Below, one piece after another: positions 40,858 to 49,540 of a stretch of DNA of 64,000 nt (its first letter is position 1; each line of letters opens with the position of its first letter). Both the position numbers and the translations under genes were made by a program. The notes below the pieces were generated by a model. The model had not been told where the DNA came from. It made no database searches and worked only from the letters and a program-made list of their open reading frames with translations. The stretch comes from JAWKIW01 sp041394145 (GTDB lineage: Bacteria > Actinomycetota > Acidimicrobiia > Acidimicrobiales > Acidimicrobilacustridaceae). The DNA lies in the NCBI GenBank assembly GCA_041394145.1, contig JAWKIW010000005.1, positions 1-64,000 on the forward strand. The letters run 5' to 3'.

Positions 40858-41355
40858 TCAGGACGGATCGACGGCGCGGTGCAGGGTGGCGGCCAGGTGG
40901 TGGGTCATCGGCAGGCCGACGGCAGCCATGGCCAGCGTGTAGCGCAGCTCGTCGCCGTCGATGTCGACGACCCGGTCGACGGCGCGCACCTCCTTGGCGG
41001 TGGGGGTGCCGACGACGGTGAGCGACTGCAGCTCGATGCGGTGGCCGGCGAGCGTCCCGCCCTGCAACTCGAGCAACCCGGTGGGGTGGGCGACCACGAC
41101 CTCGAGGCGCGGCCACCCGTCCGGGCCGGGCACCGGTCGCCAGTAGCCGGACTCGGCGTGCAGCGGTCGCTCGTCGTCGAGGTCCCACGTGCGCTGGGTG
41201 TAGGCGAGGAACGGCTTGCCGGCGTGGCCGAAGCGGACCTCCTCGCCGTAGCGGAACGACGCGATGGTCGGGTACTCGCCGGCGCCCTCACCCCGCCAGG
41301 TGCCGAGGAGGAACGCGAGGGGCTCGATGTCGGGGTGCAGCGGTGGGCCGTCCAT
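40858..41355 (-). CDS. Nitrobindin-type heme-binding protein (THAP4/DUF1794)
   Basis: A 165-residue ten-stranded beta-barrel heme protein. The nitrobindin signature GTWRGEGAGEYP is at residues 18-29, and the C-terminal LHR places the proximal His at about 159. Relatives bind ferric heme, react with NO and isomerise peroxynitrite. It lies 23 nt upstream of fdhD and on the same strand, so cotranscription is likely; the FdhF-like gene is divergent. Confidence 0.9.
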   Translation of the reverse strand: MDGPPLHPDIEPLAFLLGTWRGEGAGEYPTIASFRYGEEVRFGHAGKPFLAYTQRTWDLDDERPLHAESGYWRPVPGPDGWPRLEVVVAHPTGLLELQGGTLAGHRIELQSLTVVGTPTAKEVRAVDRVVDIDGDELRYTLAMAAVGLPMTHHLAATLHRAVDPS

Positions 41356-41384
41356 CAGGGTCGAACGGTAGCCTCGCCCGCGTC

Positions 41385-43601
41385 ATGAGGATCCCGCTGC
41401 ACCCCGAGCTGTGGGCCGGGTGGTCACCCAACGGCGCCGGGCGCCAGAAGCCCCACCACTACCGGGAGATGGCCATGGCGGCCTGGGACAACCGGGCGCA
41501 CCCGAGGTACGCCTGGGACGTCCTGTCGAAGGGGGTGTGCGACGGCTGTGCCCTCGGCGTCGCCGGCTTCCACGACTGGACCATCGACGGCGTGCACCTG
41601 TGCACCACCCGGCTGCGGCTGCTCGAGCTGAACACCGCCGACGCCATCGACCCGATCGTGCTCTCCGACGCCGCCGCCCTGGCCAACCACTCGGGCGAGC
41701 AGCTGCGCCGCCTCGGACGGCTCGGTCACCCCATGCGCCGCCGACGCGGCGAGCGCGGGTTCCGACGGATCTCGTGGGACGAGGCCCTCGACGCCGTCAC
41801 GTCGGCGCTGGTCGCGGCGGGCGGGGACCGCACCGCGCTCTACCTCACCAGTCGGGGCCTCACCAACGAGACGTACTACGTGGCGGGCAAGGCGGCCCGG
41901 GCGATGGGCATCGCCTCGGTCGACTCGGCGGCGCGGGTGTGCCACGCCCCGTCGACGGTGGCGCTGAAGGAGACGATCGGCGTCGCCGCCACCACCTGCT
42001 CGTTGCAGGACGTGATCGAGAGCGACCTCGTCGTCATCTGGGGGGCCAATCCGGCCAACAACCAGCCGGTGTTCACCAAGTACCTGTACCTGGCCAAGCG
42101 CCGGGGCTGCCGGGTCGTGGTGGTCAACCCCTACCTGGAGCCGGGCCTCGACACCTACTGGGTGCCGTCCAACGCCGAGTCCGCGTTGTTCGGCACCAAG
42201 CTGTGCGACCTCCACGTCCCGGTCCGGCCGGGCGGCGACGTCGCGTTCGCCAACGCGGTGATGAAGGCGCTGCTGGCCCGGGGCGTCCTGGACGAGCCGT
42301 TCGTCGACGCCCACACCGAGGGGTTCGCCGAGCTCGAGGCGGCGCTCGCCGACCAGGACCTCGACGACCTGGTCGACCAGGCCGGGCTCACCCGCGCCCA
42401 GCTCGAGGCCTTCGTGACGATGTACGCGCGGGCCCGATCGGCGATCCTGCTGTGGTCGATGGGGGTGACGCAGCACCGCCATGCCGTCGAGGGGGTGCAG
42501 GGCATCGTCAACGTGGCGCTGGCCCGGGGCAACGTCGGGCGCGACGGGGCGGGCCTCATGCCGCTGCGCGGCCACTCCGGCGTCCAGGGCGGCGCCGAGA
42601 TGGGTGCCTATGCGACCGCCTTGCCGGGTGGGCTGGAGGTGAACGAGGCCAACGCCGCCGCCCTCGGCGCGACGTGGGGCTTCGAGGTGCCCCCGTCGCC
42701 GGGGCTCACCGCACCCGAGATGGTCGAGGCCATCGAGCGGGGCCGGCTCGACGTGCTGTGGATGTCGGGTGGCAACTTCCTCGACGTCCTGCCCGACCCG
42801 CCGCGCGTGCGGGCCGCGCTCGAGCGGGTCCCGACCCGCATCCACCAGGACATCGTCGTCTCGTCGCAGATGCTCGTGGAGGGCGACGACGTGGTGCTGC
42901 TGCCGGTGGCGACCCGCTACGAGCAGGAGGGCGGCGGCACCGAGACCACCACCGAGCGCCGCATCGCCTTCTCGCCCGAGCTCCCGCGACGGGTGGGGGA
43001 GGCCCGCAGCGAGTGGCGGCTGTTCGCCACGCTGGCGCGACGGGTGCGCCCCGACCTCGCCGACCGCTTCGACTGGCCCACGAACCAGGCGCTTCGGTCC
43101 GAGATCGCCGACGTGGTGCCGGCCTACGCCGGCATCGAGACGCTGGCCGACACCGGCGACGCCGTGCAGTGGGGAGGCCGGCACCTGTGCGCCGGGGGCG
43201 AGTTCCCGACCGCGTCGGGCCGTGGCCGCTTCACCGTGCTGACGCCACCTTCGGTCGACCTCCCCGACGGCGCCTACGTCGTGTCCACCCGTCGGGGCAA
43301 GCAGTTCAACTCGATGGTGCTGTCGGCGACCGACCCGCTCACCGGCGCCGGTCGTGACGCCGTCTACATCGACGTCGCCGACGCCGGTGCCCTGGGGCTG
43401 GCCGAGGGCGCCCCGGTGCGCCTCGTGGGCGACGCGGGGTCCTTCGACGGACGCGTGAAGCTGGTGCGGCTCCCGCACCGCACGCTGCAGGTGCACTGGC
43501 CCGAGGGCAACGTGCTGCTCGGTGGCGGCCCGGCGCACCGGGAGCCGCGCTCGCAGGTGCCCGACTACAACGCGGTGGTCACCCTCGAGCCGCTCGGCTG
43601 A
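41385..43601 (+). CDS. FdhF-like molybdopterin oxidoreductase (YdeP group)
   Basis: A 738-residue molybdenum or tungsten bis-MGD enzyme, complete. The N-terminus has Cys52-x2-Cys55 (VCDGCALG) plus a later Cys (HLCTTR) that may hold an iron-sulfur cluster. RRISWDEALDAV, VIWGANPANNQPVF, and the GNVGRDGAGLMPLRGHSGVQG region are typical; Cys186 in RVCHAPS may be the metal ligand. The C-terminal MopB domain has STRRGKQFNSM. Annotated relatives are called formate dehydrogenase alpha or YdeP; true substrate is uncertain. The start ATG 41385 is near the divergent nitrobindin start, leaving only 29 nt between them. Confidence 0.92.
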   Translation: MRIPLHPELWAGWSPNGAGRQKPHHYREMAMAAWDNRAHPRYAWDVLSKGVCDGCALGVAGFHDWTIDGVHLCTTRLRLLELNTADAIDPIVLSDAAALANHSGEQLRRLGRLGHPMRRRRGERGFRRISWDEALDAVTSALVAAGGDRTALYLTSRGLTNETYYVAGKAARAMGIASVDSAARVCHAPSTVALKETIGVAATTCSLQDVIESDLVVIWGANPANNQPVFTKYLYLAKRRGCRVVVVNPYLEPGLDTYWVPSNAESALFGTKLCDLHVPVRPGGDVAFANAVMKALLARGVLDEPFVDAHTEGFAELEAALADQDLDDLVDQAGLTRAQLEAFVTMYARARSAILLWSMGVTQHRHAVEGVQGIVNVALARGNVGRDGAGLMPLRGHSGVQGGAEMGAYATALPGGLEVNEANAAALGATWGFEVPPSPGLTAPEMVEAIERGRLDVLWMSGGNFLDVLPDPPRVRAALERVPTRIHQDIVVSSQMLVEGDDVVLLPVATRYEQEGGGTETTTERRIAFSPELPRRVGEARSEWRLFATLARRVRPDLADRFDWPTNQALRSEIADVVPAYAGIETLADTGDAVQWGGRHLCAGGEFPTASGRGRFTVLTPPSVDLPDGAYVVSTRRGKQFNSMVLSATDPLTGAGRDAVYIDVADAGALGLAEGAPVRLVGDAGSFDGRVKLVRLPHRTLQVHWPEGNVLLGGGPAHREPRSQVPDYNAVVTLEPLG

Positions 43602-43676
43602 GGTCCGCGTCGCGCTCCCGGCGCCGTCGGGCGCCTCGAGGACGGGGTCGGACGGGCGCTGGAGCCGGCGGCGGTG

Positions 43677-44237
43677 CTAGCCGGTGAAGGCCGGGGTCAC
43701 CTGGTTGTTGACGGCGGCGGTGGTGGTCGTCGACGAGCTCGAGCTGGTGGGGATGGTGCAGGTGCCGTCGAGGGTGATCGTGCCGGTCGACTGGCCCTCC
43801 ACGGTGGTGTTGCCGTCGTAGTACGACCAGACCACCGTGAGGGTCACGGTCCCCGTGGTGGTGCCACCGACCGGACCGTCGCTGCCGGTGCCCGTGCCCT
43901 TCGGGTCGATCGGGTTGGGCGTGATGGTGACGGTGCCGGTGAAGGCGCCGGACTCGGTGGCGCTGGCGATGTTGACGGCGTTGATCGGCGGCGGCAGGTC
44001 GGCGGGCTGGTTGACGGGGATCGCGCCGTCGGCGACCGGTGCCGTGAGGTTGTTGGTGACCGTCCAGTCGAGCTGGTAGCGGCCGACGGGCCCGGCCGTG
44101 GAGCACACCGCCTGGCCGGTGACGGTGACCGGGTTCTCCTGGCTGCCGGCCGGGATGATGCTCACGGCCGCCAACGTCGCCACACCGGCGGCCAACCCGC
44201 CGAGGGCGAGCACACTGCGTCGGGTCGTTCGGAGCAT
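43677..44237 (-). CDS. Secreted protein with C-terminal VTPAFTG
   Basis: About 186 residues. The N-terminus MLRTTRRSVLALGGLAAGVATLAAVS is a signal peptide with an RR pair that could be of Tat type. The mature part is a beta-rich domain (TVTGQAVCSTAGPVGRYQLDWTVTNNL to GTITLDGTC) with two cysteines, then a Ser/Thr-rich linker and the last residues NNQVTPAFTG. The same final heptapeptide ends the serine hydrolase at 51.2 kb. ATG 44235-44237 was chosen because the signal peptide starts there. Function unknown. Confidence 0.75.
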   Translation of the reverse strand: MLRTTRRSVLALGGLAAGVATLAAVSIIPAGSQENPVTVTGQAVCSTAGPVGRYQLDWTVTNNLTAPVADGAIPVNQPADLPPPINAVNIASATESGAFTGTVTITPNPIDPKGTGTGSDGPVGGTTTGTVTLTVVWSYYDGNTTVEGQSTGTITLDGTCTIPTSSSSSTTTTAAVNNQVTPAFTG

Positions 44238-44414
44238 GGGCCCACTCTCCTCGTTCGGTGTCCGGTGCGCACGGTGGCGTGGCCGTCCGGCAGGCGCCAC
44301 CTCTCGCCCACCTCCATCCAGGCTGCCGCCTCGAGCGCACCCGGGTCAACCAACGGTGGCCGGGCACGGGAGGCGGGCTGGGTGCGGCGCGCTCGCGACC
44401 GTAGACTCCCGCAC

Positions 44415-45104
44415 GTGCCAGCGCCGCTCCAGCCCACGGTCGGCCTCGGTGTCCTGCATCTGTTCTGCGCAGTCACCCCGCTCGCCGACGCCGAAGCCGT
44501 CCTCACCGCGGTGAAGGCCGCCGAGGTCGACGGGGTGCAGGTCGTGCCCGTGGCCGTGCTCGGCCACAAGGCCGATGTGGCGCTCATGGCGCTGGGCGCC
44601 GACCTCTGGCGGCTGCGTCGGCTGCAGGCCGAGGTGCAGGCCGCCGGGCTCCAGGTCGTCGACTCCTACGTCTCGCTCACCGAGATCTCCGAGTACGCCC
44701 AGGGCGTGCCCGACGAGATGAAGCAGGCCCGCCTGCACCCGCAGCTGCCGCCGGAGGGCAAGCGGGCGTGGTGCTTCTACCCGATGTCGAAGCGGCGCAC
44801 CGTGGAGGGCAACTGGTTCACGCTGCCCTACGACGACCGCAAGGAGCTGATGTACGAGCACGGCGCGTCGGGGCGTACCTTCGCCGGACGGGTCCTGCAG
44901 GTCGTCACCGGGTCCACCGGTCTCGACGACTACGAGTGGGGCGTCACCCTGTTCGCCGTGCACCCCGACGACCTCAAGGAGGTCGTCTACACCATGCGCT
45001 TCGATCGGGCGTCGGCGATCTACGCCGAGTTCGGACCGTTCTACACGGGGATGGTGGGCGATCTCGCCGAGGTCCTCGCCGAGGTCGGGCTGCCGCCGTC
45101 GTGA
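44415..45104 (+). CDS. hemQ: Coproheme decarboxylase HemQ (chlorite dismutase family)
   Basis: Last step of the coproporphyrin-dependent heme pathway of gram-positive bacteria: removal of two propionate carboxyls from coproheme to give heme b. 229 residues. The block CFYPMSKRRTVEGNWFTLPYDDRKELMYEHGASGRTF is the HemQ active-site region, with the proximal His at about residue 148, followed by TGSTGLDDYEWGVTLF and KEVVYTMRFD. GTG 44415 was chosen because the upstream frame does not resemble the family. It overlaps larE by GTGA. Confidence 0.95.
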   Translation: MPAPLQPTVGLGVLHLFCAVTPLADAEAVLTAVKAAEVDGVQVVPVAVLGHKADVALMALGADLWRLRRLQAEVQAAGLQVVDSYVSLTEISEYAQGVPDEMKQARLHPQLPPEGKRAWCFYPMSKRRTVEGNWFTLPYDDRKELMYEHGASGRTFAGRVLQVVTGSTGLDDYEWGVTLFAVHPDDLKEVVYTMRFDRASAIYAEFGPFYTGMVGDLAEVLAEVGLPPS

Positions 45105-45922
45105 GCGAGCGCGGGGCCGACGCCGTCGAGCGCCTGCGCGCCGAGCTGGGAGCGCTCGGACGTGTGGTGGTGGCCTTCAGCGGCGGGGCCGACTCCGCGT
45201 TCTTGGCCTGGGTGGCCCGCGACGAGCTCGGCCGCGACGCCGTCACGGCCGTCACGGCCGTCTCGCCGTCCCTTGCAGCCGAGGAGCACGCCGACTGCGC
45301 CGCCCTCGCCGCGGAGTGGGACCTCGACTGGGTGGAGGTCTTCACCGACGAGCTGCACGACCCGGCCTACCGTGCCAACGACGGCGACCGGTGCTTCCAC
45401 TGCAAGACGGCGCTGATGGCCGCGCTGGCGCCCCTGGCCACCGAGCGGGCCGCGACCGTGGTGCTGGGGGTCAACGTCGACGACCTCGGCGACCACCGGC
45501 CCGGTCAGCGGGCTGCGACCGACGCCGGTGCCGCCTTCCCCCTGGTCGACGCCGGTCTGACGAAGGCCGACGTGCGCGTGGCCAGCCGGGTGCTCGGCCT
45601 GCGCACCTGGGACAAGCCGGCGGCGGCGTGCCTCGCCTCCCGGGTCCCGTACGGCACGCCGGTCACGTTCCGGGTGCTGTCCGCCGTCGAGAAGGCCGAG
45701 GCCGCGCTGCACCGTCTCGGCTTCACGGCCCTGCGGGTGCGCCACTACGACGACACCGCTCGCGTCGAGGTGCCCGTGGACGACCTGCCGGCGGTCGTCG
45801 CACGACGCGAGGAGGTGGTCGCCGCGGTGCGGGCGGCCGGCTACCGCTACGTCACCGTCGACCTCGAGGGCCTGCGCTCGGGCAACCTCAACGCCGCCCT
45901 CGACCTCGATCGACGGGCCTGA
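45101..45922 (+). CDS. larE: LarE-type ATP-dependent sacrificial sulfur transferase
   Basis: A 273-residue PP-loop enzyme. The ATP motif SGGADS is at residues 27-32. Cys177 in PAAACLASR corresponds to Cys176 of Lactobacillus LarE, which gives up its sulfur to form the nickel-pincer cofactor and becomes dehydroalanine. A second Cys pair, RCFHCKT, is also conserved. GTG 45101 overlaps the hemQ stop, so the two are translated together. No larA, larB or larC is seen, so the cofactor target may be elsewhere or different. Confidence 0.9.
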   Translation: MSERGADAVERLRAELGALGRVVVAFSGGADSAFLAWVARDELGRDAVTAVTAVSPSLAAEEHADCAALAAEWDLDWVEVFTDELHDPAYRANDGDRCFHCKTALMAALAPLATERAATVVLGVNVDDLGDHRPGQRAATDAGAAFPLVDAGLTKADVRVASRVLGLRTWDKPAAACLASRVPYGTPVTFRVLSAVEKAEAALHRLGFTALRVRHYDDTARVEVPVDDLPAVVARREEVVAAVRAAGYRYVTVDLEGLRSGNLNAALDLDRRA

Positions 45923-45927
45923 GGACA

Positions 45928-45943
45928 CCGGCCGTGCGGCCGG
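45928..45943. terminator. Hairpin between larE and a convergent gene
   Basis: CCGGCC (45928-45933), GTGC, GGCCGG (45938-45943), extended by weaker pairing of flanking GAGG and CCTC. Lies between two stops. Confidence 0.6.
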
Positions 45944-45947
45944 CGCC

Positions 45948-46553
45948 TCACTCCACGATCTCGTCCTTGGGCGTCGTGAAGGCGTGGACGAACCCGGCGA
46001 TGGTGGCGAGGAACAGCACGAGGGCAGCGCCGAACGCGACCCAGGCCGCCTGTTGCGCCCGCTGGCCGAAGATGGAGAAGCCGTAGCTGGTGAGCAGCAG
46101 GCCGCGCAGCGTCTCGCCTCGGAACAGGGTCTGCGCCTTCGTGTCGAGATCCTTCGCCTTGGCCTCGAGCGCGGCCGTGTCGGGGGACCGCTGCTGCTGG
46201 GCCGTCTCGAGTGCGGCCGCGGCAGCCCGGGACTCGTTCGAGGTCTGGGCGTAGGTCTTGCCGTCGTTGACCTCACGCAGGTGCAGCGCGATGTACTCGT
46301 TGGCGTAGCACTCGGCCTGGGCGCCGGTCGTCAGCGCCTGCCCACCGTTGTCGACCAGGCACTGGGCCTTCTTCTCCTCATCGGTCAGCTTGTCGGCCGG
46401 GGTGAAGGTGATCTTCTGGTCCGACAGCTGCGTGGTGACGTAGTCCTTGGCGAAGTCGGCCTGGCTCTGCAGCACGATGCCGAGCACGACCAGCAGCACG
46501 GACAGCAACAGGCCGCCGATGCTGAACACGAAGTCGAGATGTCGACGCTTCAT
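45948..46553 (-). CDS. Two-helix membrane protein with extracytoplasmic coiled region
   Basis: A 201-residue protein. Helix 1 is FVFSIGGLLLSVLLVVLGIVL (about 9-29) and helix 2 is AAWVAFGAALVLFLATIAGFV (about 166-187). Between them is a hydrophilic loop with two cysteines (Cys about 65 and 81) and an Ala/Gln-rich coiled-coil-like stretch (SRAAAAALETAQQQRSPDTAALEAKAKDL). The ATG at 46551-46553 has AAAGGA upstream. No family or function is recognised. Confidence 0.75.
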   Translation of the reverse strand: MKRRHLDFVFSIGGLLLSVLLVVLGIVLQSQADFAKDYVTTQLSDQKITFTPADKLTDEEKKAQCLVDNGGQALTTGAQAECYANEYIALHLREVNDGKTYAQTSNESRAAAAALETAQQQRSPDTAALEAKAKDLDTKAQTLFRGETLRGLLLTSYGFSIFGQRAQQAAWVAFGAALVLFLATIAGFVHAFTTPKDEIVE

Positions 46554-46655
46554 GGGTGTCCTTTCCGGGCGGGCGCGAGCCGACGCGCAGCGGCGCCGCG
46601 AGTGGACATCGCGCGGTTCGTGAGGGCCCGGCCCCACCCGGGTGCGCCGTCTGCC

Positions 46656-46699
46656 CCTGCCCGCACGTGGATGCCGTCGGGTCCTGCCCGCACGTGGAT
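46656..46699. repeat. Two 17-nt direct repeats containing CACGTG
   Basis: CCTGCCCGCACGTGGAT occurs at 46656-46672 and 46683-46699, 27 nt apart, in the 289-nt gap between the divergent membrane protein and fadD genes. Each copy holds the palindrome CACGTG. They may be regulator sites. Confidence 0.6.
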
Positions 46700-46741
46700 C
46701 CGGTGTCAACCGTGTCGGTCGCGAGCGGCGCGTCGTCGGGT

Positions 46742-46758
46742 GTGACCCCACCGGTCAC
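46742..46758. promoter_or_regulatory. Candidate operator upstream of the acyl-CoA synthetase
   Basis: GTGACC (46742-46747), five nt, GGTCAC (46753-46758), 84 nt before the fadD ATG. TetR- or GntR-type sites look like this, but no regulator gene is adjacent. Confidence 0.35.
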
Positions 46759-46842
46759 CCTAGGGGTGAACACCGTTCAGCCGTCGTCGGCCGGTGCCGC
46801 TAGCCTCGGCGGCTCCACACCACGTGCCGCACCGGGGGGACC

Positions 46843-48432
46843 ATGGCCACGCTCATCGCCAAGATCGCCGACCGCAAGCCCGACACGTCGGCTCTGGTCG
46901 ACGAGCTCGGGGAGACCACCTGGGCCGACCTCGACGAGCGGGTCAACCGGGTGATCAACGGGCTGCGCGCCGCTGGGCTGACCGACGGCGACACCGTGGC
47001 GCTGATGTCGGGCAACCGCCGGGAGGTCTTCGAGGTCACGGGCGCCTGCACCCACGCCGGTTGGGTCGTGGTGCCCGTGAACTGGCACTGGACCGCCGAG
47101 GAGCTCGCCTACGTCTTGCAGGACTCGGGGGCCAAGGCCCTGATCGCCGACGACCGCTTCCTCGACGTGGCCACGGTCGCCGCCGCCGAGGTCGACTGCC
47201 CCGTCCGCGTGGCCATGGGCGACGTCGCCGGTCGGGCGGCGACCGGTGCGGTCGTCGAGGTGCCCGACGGCTTCGTCGGCTACGAGGCGCTGCTGGCCGG
47301 GGCCGACCCGGCCGAGCCCGAGCACCAGGTCAGCGGCGGGCCGATGTTCTACACGTCGGGCACCACGGGCTTCCCCAAGGGCGTGCGGTCGAGCCTCACC
47401 CAGGTCGGCAACGACGTCGCCCTCCTCGAGCTGATCTCGGCGTCGTTCGTCGGGCTGCTGCAGCTGCCGGCCGACGGCGTCACCCTCCTGGAGGGGCCCG
47501 CCTACCACTCGGCCCAGTGGGTCTTCTCGGTGTTCCCGCTCGTCGGTGCGGGCAGCACGCTGGTGATGCGCCACCGCTTCGATCCGGCCGAGACGCTCCA
47601 GCTGATCGACCGCCACGGCGTCACCAACATCCACCTGGTGCCCACGCAGTTCACCCGCATGCTGAAGCTGCCCGACGAGGTGCGGGCGCAGTTCGAGGGC
47701 TCGTCGCTCGTCACCGTCATGCACGGCGCCGCACCCTGCCCGCCCGAGGTGAAGCGGCGGATGCTCGAGTGGTGGGGGCCCGTGATCACCGAGTACTACG
47801 GCGGCACCGAGGGCGGGTTCCTGTCGATGATCTCGGGCGAGGAGTGGCTGGCGAAGCCGGGCAGCATCGGCAAGCCGCTGAGCACCGTCGAGCTGATGAT
47901 CATCGGCGCCGACGGCGAGCGGTGCGGGCCGAACGAGTCCGGCCAGATCTACTTCAAGAGCCTGCTCGGCACCGACTTCGAGTACCACAACGCGCCGGAG
48001 AAGACGGCGGCGGCGCACCTCGAGCCCGGCGTGGGGACCCTGGGCGACATCGGCTACTTCGACGACGACGGCTACCTGTTCATGTCCGATCGCAAGATCG
48101 ACATGATCATCAGCGGCGGCGTGAACATCTACCCGGCCGAGATCGAGGGCGTGCTCGTGACCCATCCGGCAGTCGCCGATGCCGCCGTCTTCGGCATCCC
48201 CGACGACGAGTTCGGCGAGCAGGTGAAGGCGGCGGTCGAGCTGCTCGAGGGCTACGACCCCTCCGACGCGCTGGCCGAGGAGCTGATCGCCCACGTGCGC
48301 GAGCACCTCGCCGGCTACAAGGCGCCGAGGACGGTCGACTTCGCACCGGCGCTGCCCCGCACCCCGACCGGCAAGCTGCTCAAGCGCCAGCTGCGCGACC
48401 CCTACTGGGAGGGCACCGGCCGCACGATCTGA
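46843..48432 (+). CDS. AMP-dependent acyl-CoA synthetase/ligase (FadD type)
   Basis: A 529-residue ANL-superfamily enzyme that activates a carboxylic acid as acyl-adenylate and then acyl-CoA. The P-loop FYTSGTTGFPKG is near residue 168, ITEYYGGTEGG is the A5-like motif, GDIGYFDDDGYLFMSDRKIDMIISGG contains the hinge region, and PTGKLLKRQL supplies the catalytic Lys at the C-terminus. All motifs are intact. Chain length and substrate cannot be read off. Confidence 0.93.
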   Translation: MATLIAKIADRKPDTSALVDELGETTWADLDERVNRVINGLRAAGLTDGDTVALMSGNRREVFEVTGACTHAGWVVVPVNWHWTAEELAYVLQDSGAKALIADDRFLDVATVAAAEVDCPVRVAMGDVAGRAATGAVVEVPDGFVGYEALLAGADPAEPEHQVSGGPMFYTSGTTGFPKGVRSSLTQVGNDVALLELISASFVGLLQLPADGVTLLEGPAYHSAQWVFSVFPLVGAGSTLVMRHRFDPAETLQLIDRHGVTNIHLVPTQFTRMLKLPDEVRAQFEGSSLVTVMHGAAPCPPEVKRRMLEWWGPVITEYYGGTEGGFLSMISGEEWLAKPGSIGKPLSTVELMIIGADGERCGPNESGQIYFKSLLGTDFEYHNAPEKTAAAHLEPGVGTLGDIGYFDDDGYLFMSDRKIDMIISGGVNIYPAEIEGVLVTHPAVADAAVFGIPDDEFGEQVKAAVELLEGYDPSDALAEELIAHVREHLAGYKAPRTVDFAPALPRTPTGKLLKRQLRDPYWEGTGRTI

Positions 48433-48520
48433 GCCTGGCGTACGCTCGGCGGTGCCGACCTGCCTGCCGGGCGGCCCGATCGAGCACCGCGTCGACGACG
48501 CCTCCCCGGGGGAGCCCGCC

Positions 48521-49084
48521 ATGGCTCGCAAGAAGGACCAGCCGCCCGACCCGATGTCGCTGCCGCCTCGGTGGCGGGTCCCCGACCAGTGCCCGCACTG
48601 CGGCGCACGCGTCGAGCAGGCGGTGCAGAGCCGCGCCGACCAGCCGGCGTGCAAGTTCTGCAACGAGCCCCTGCCCTGTGAGGCGCTGCCGCCGCCGGCC
48701 CCGGCGCCGACCGGGTTCGAGGGCCTCATGGGCGGCATCGTCCAGGGTGCCATGAACAACGCCATGGCCCAGCAGCAGGCGATGGCCCAGCAGTGGATGG
48801 ACCGCATGTCCCAGCCGGGGGCGCTCGCCGCCATGAGCGACCCGTTCCAGCACGGTCGGGGCACGGTCAAGACCGCCAAGGACCTCGGCTCCGACACCGC
48901 CGAGGGCCACCTCTACCTCGTCGACCTCGACGTGGCGCTGCCCGGTTGGCACCCGTACACGGCCAGCGTGTCCACGGCGGTCCCCTCCGACGCCGCCGGC
49001 AAGCTGTCGCCGGGCACGCAGGTCGCCGTCCGCGTGCACCCCGGCTCGCCCCAGGACGTCAAGGTCGACTGGCGCGCTCCCTGA
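48521..49084 (+). CDS. Zinc-ribbon protein, function unknown
   Basis: A 187-residue protein. A zinc ribbon is formed by CPHCG and CKFC at about residues 26-48. It is followed by a Met/Gln/Ala-rich helix (MGGIVQGAMNNAMAQQQAMAQQW) and a C-terminal beta domain (GHLYLVDLDVALPGWHPYTASV to VKVDWRAP). ATG 48521 follows GGGGGAG. The beta domain may bind a ligand or partner, but I do not recognise the family. Confidence 0.75.
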   Translation: MARKKDQPPDPMSLPPRWRVPDQCPHCGARVEQAVQSRADQPACKFCNEPLPCEALPPPAPAPTGFEGLMGGIVQGAMNNAMAQQQAMAQQWMDRMSQPGALAAMSDPFQHGRGTVKTAKDLGSDTAEGHLYLVDLDVALPGWHPYTASVSTAVPSDAAGKLSPGTQVAVRVHPGSPQDVKVDWRAP

Positions 49085-49132
49085 CGCTGCGCCTCCCCTG
49101 CGGCAGCGCCCACCCACCTTCCCGGGGTTCTT

Positions 49133-49170
49133 GTCATGGATCTGCGTGCCAGGGCACGCAGATCCATGAC
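49133..49170. repeat. Interspersed palindrome, copy B (perfect)
   Basis: Arms of 18 nt, GTCATGGATCTGCGTGCC (49133-49150) and its exact complement (49153-49170), separated by 2 nt, between two convergent genes. The right arm shares GCACGCAGATCCATGAC with the repeat at 12341-12380. Confidence 0.85.
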
Positions 49171-49174
49171 GGGA

Positions 49175-49507
49175 TCACCGAGGGTCGGGACCGGGCGGTT
49201 CGTCCCGGTGCTGCTCGGGGTCGACGACGCGCGTCCAGGTCGGGAACGAGACGTGCTCGACGCCGAGGAAGTCGACGATGCGCCCCTTGCGCCGCAGCTC
49301 GTCGACGCAGCCCCGGGCCACCCGGGGATCGCCCACCATGGCCGCGTAGTCGGCCACCGTCACCAGCAGGGGGCCGGCCTCGGCGTCGGCGTCGCCGGCG
49401 CGCAGCAGGGCGTCGACCTCGAGGGTGGGACGGCACGGGTTCGAGCGGTCGATCGGCCAGCAGTGGTAGACGACGCCTTCGAACACGCTCAGCGCCCGGA
49501 TCCGCAC
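49175..49507 (-). CDS. Conserved-looking hypothetical protein
   Basis: A 110-residue protein starting at GTG 49505-49507 (MRIRALSVFEGVVYHCWPIDRSNPCRPTL). It has alternating strand and helix pattern, a single Cys pair and a Pro/Asp-rich tail. No family recognised. It ends 5 nt from palindrome copy B and follows the DUF427 gene on the same strand. Confidence 0.55.
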   Translation of the reverse strand: MRIRALSVFEGVVYHCWPIDRSNPCRPTLEVDALLRAGDADAEAGPLLVTVADYAAMVGDPRVARGCVDELRRKGRIVDFLGVEHVSFPTWTRVVDPEQHRDEPPGPDPR

Positions 49508-49540
49508 CTCGACATCATGCCGCCGTGTCGGTCGGGTGGC

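Noticed and set aside
49133..49170. Simple intrinsic terminator
   Set aside because: The location between convergent genes fits, but the shared 17-mer with 12363-12379, which is before a start codon, shows it is better described as a dispersed repeat.
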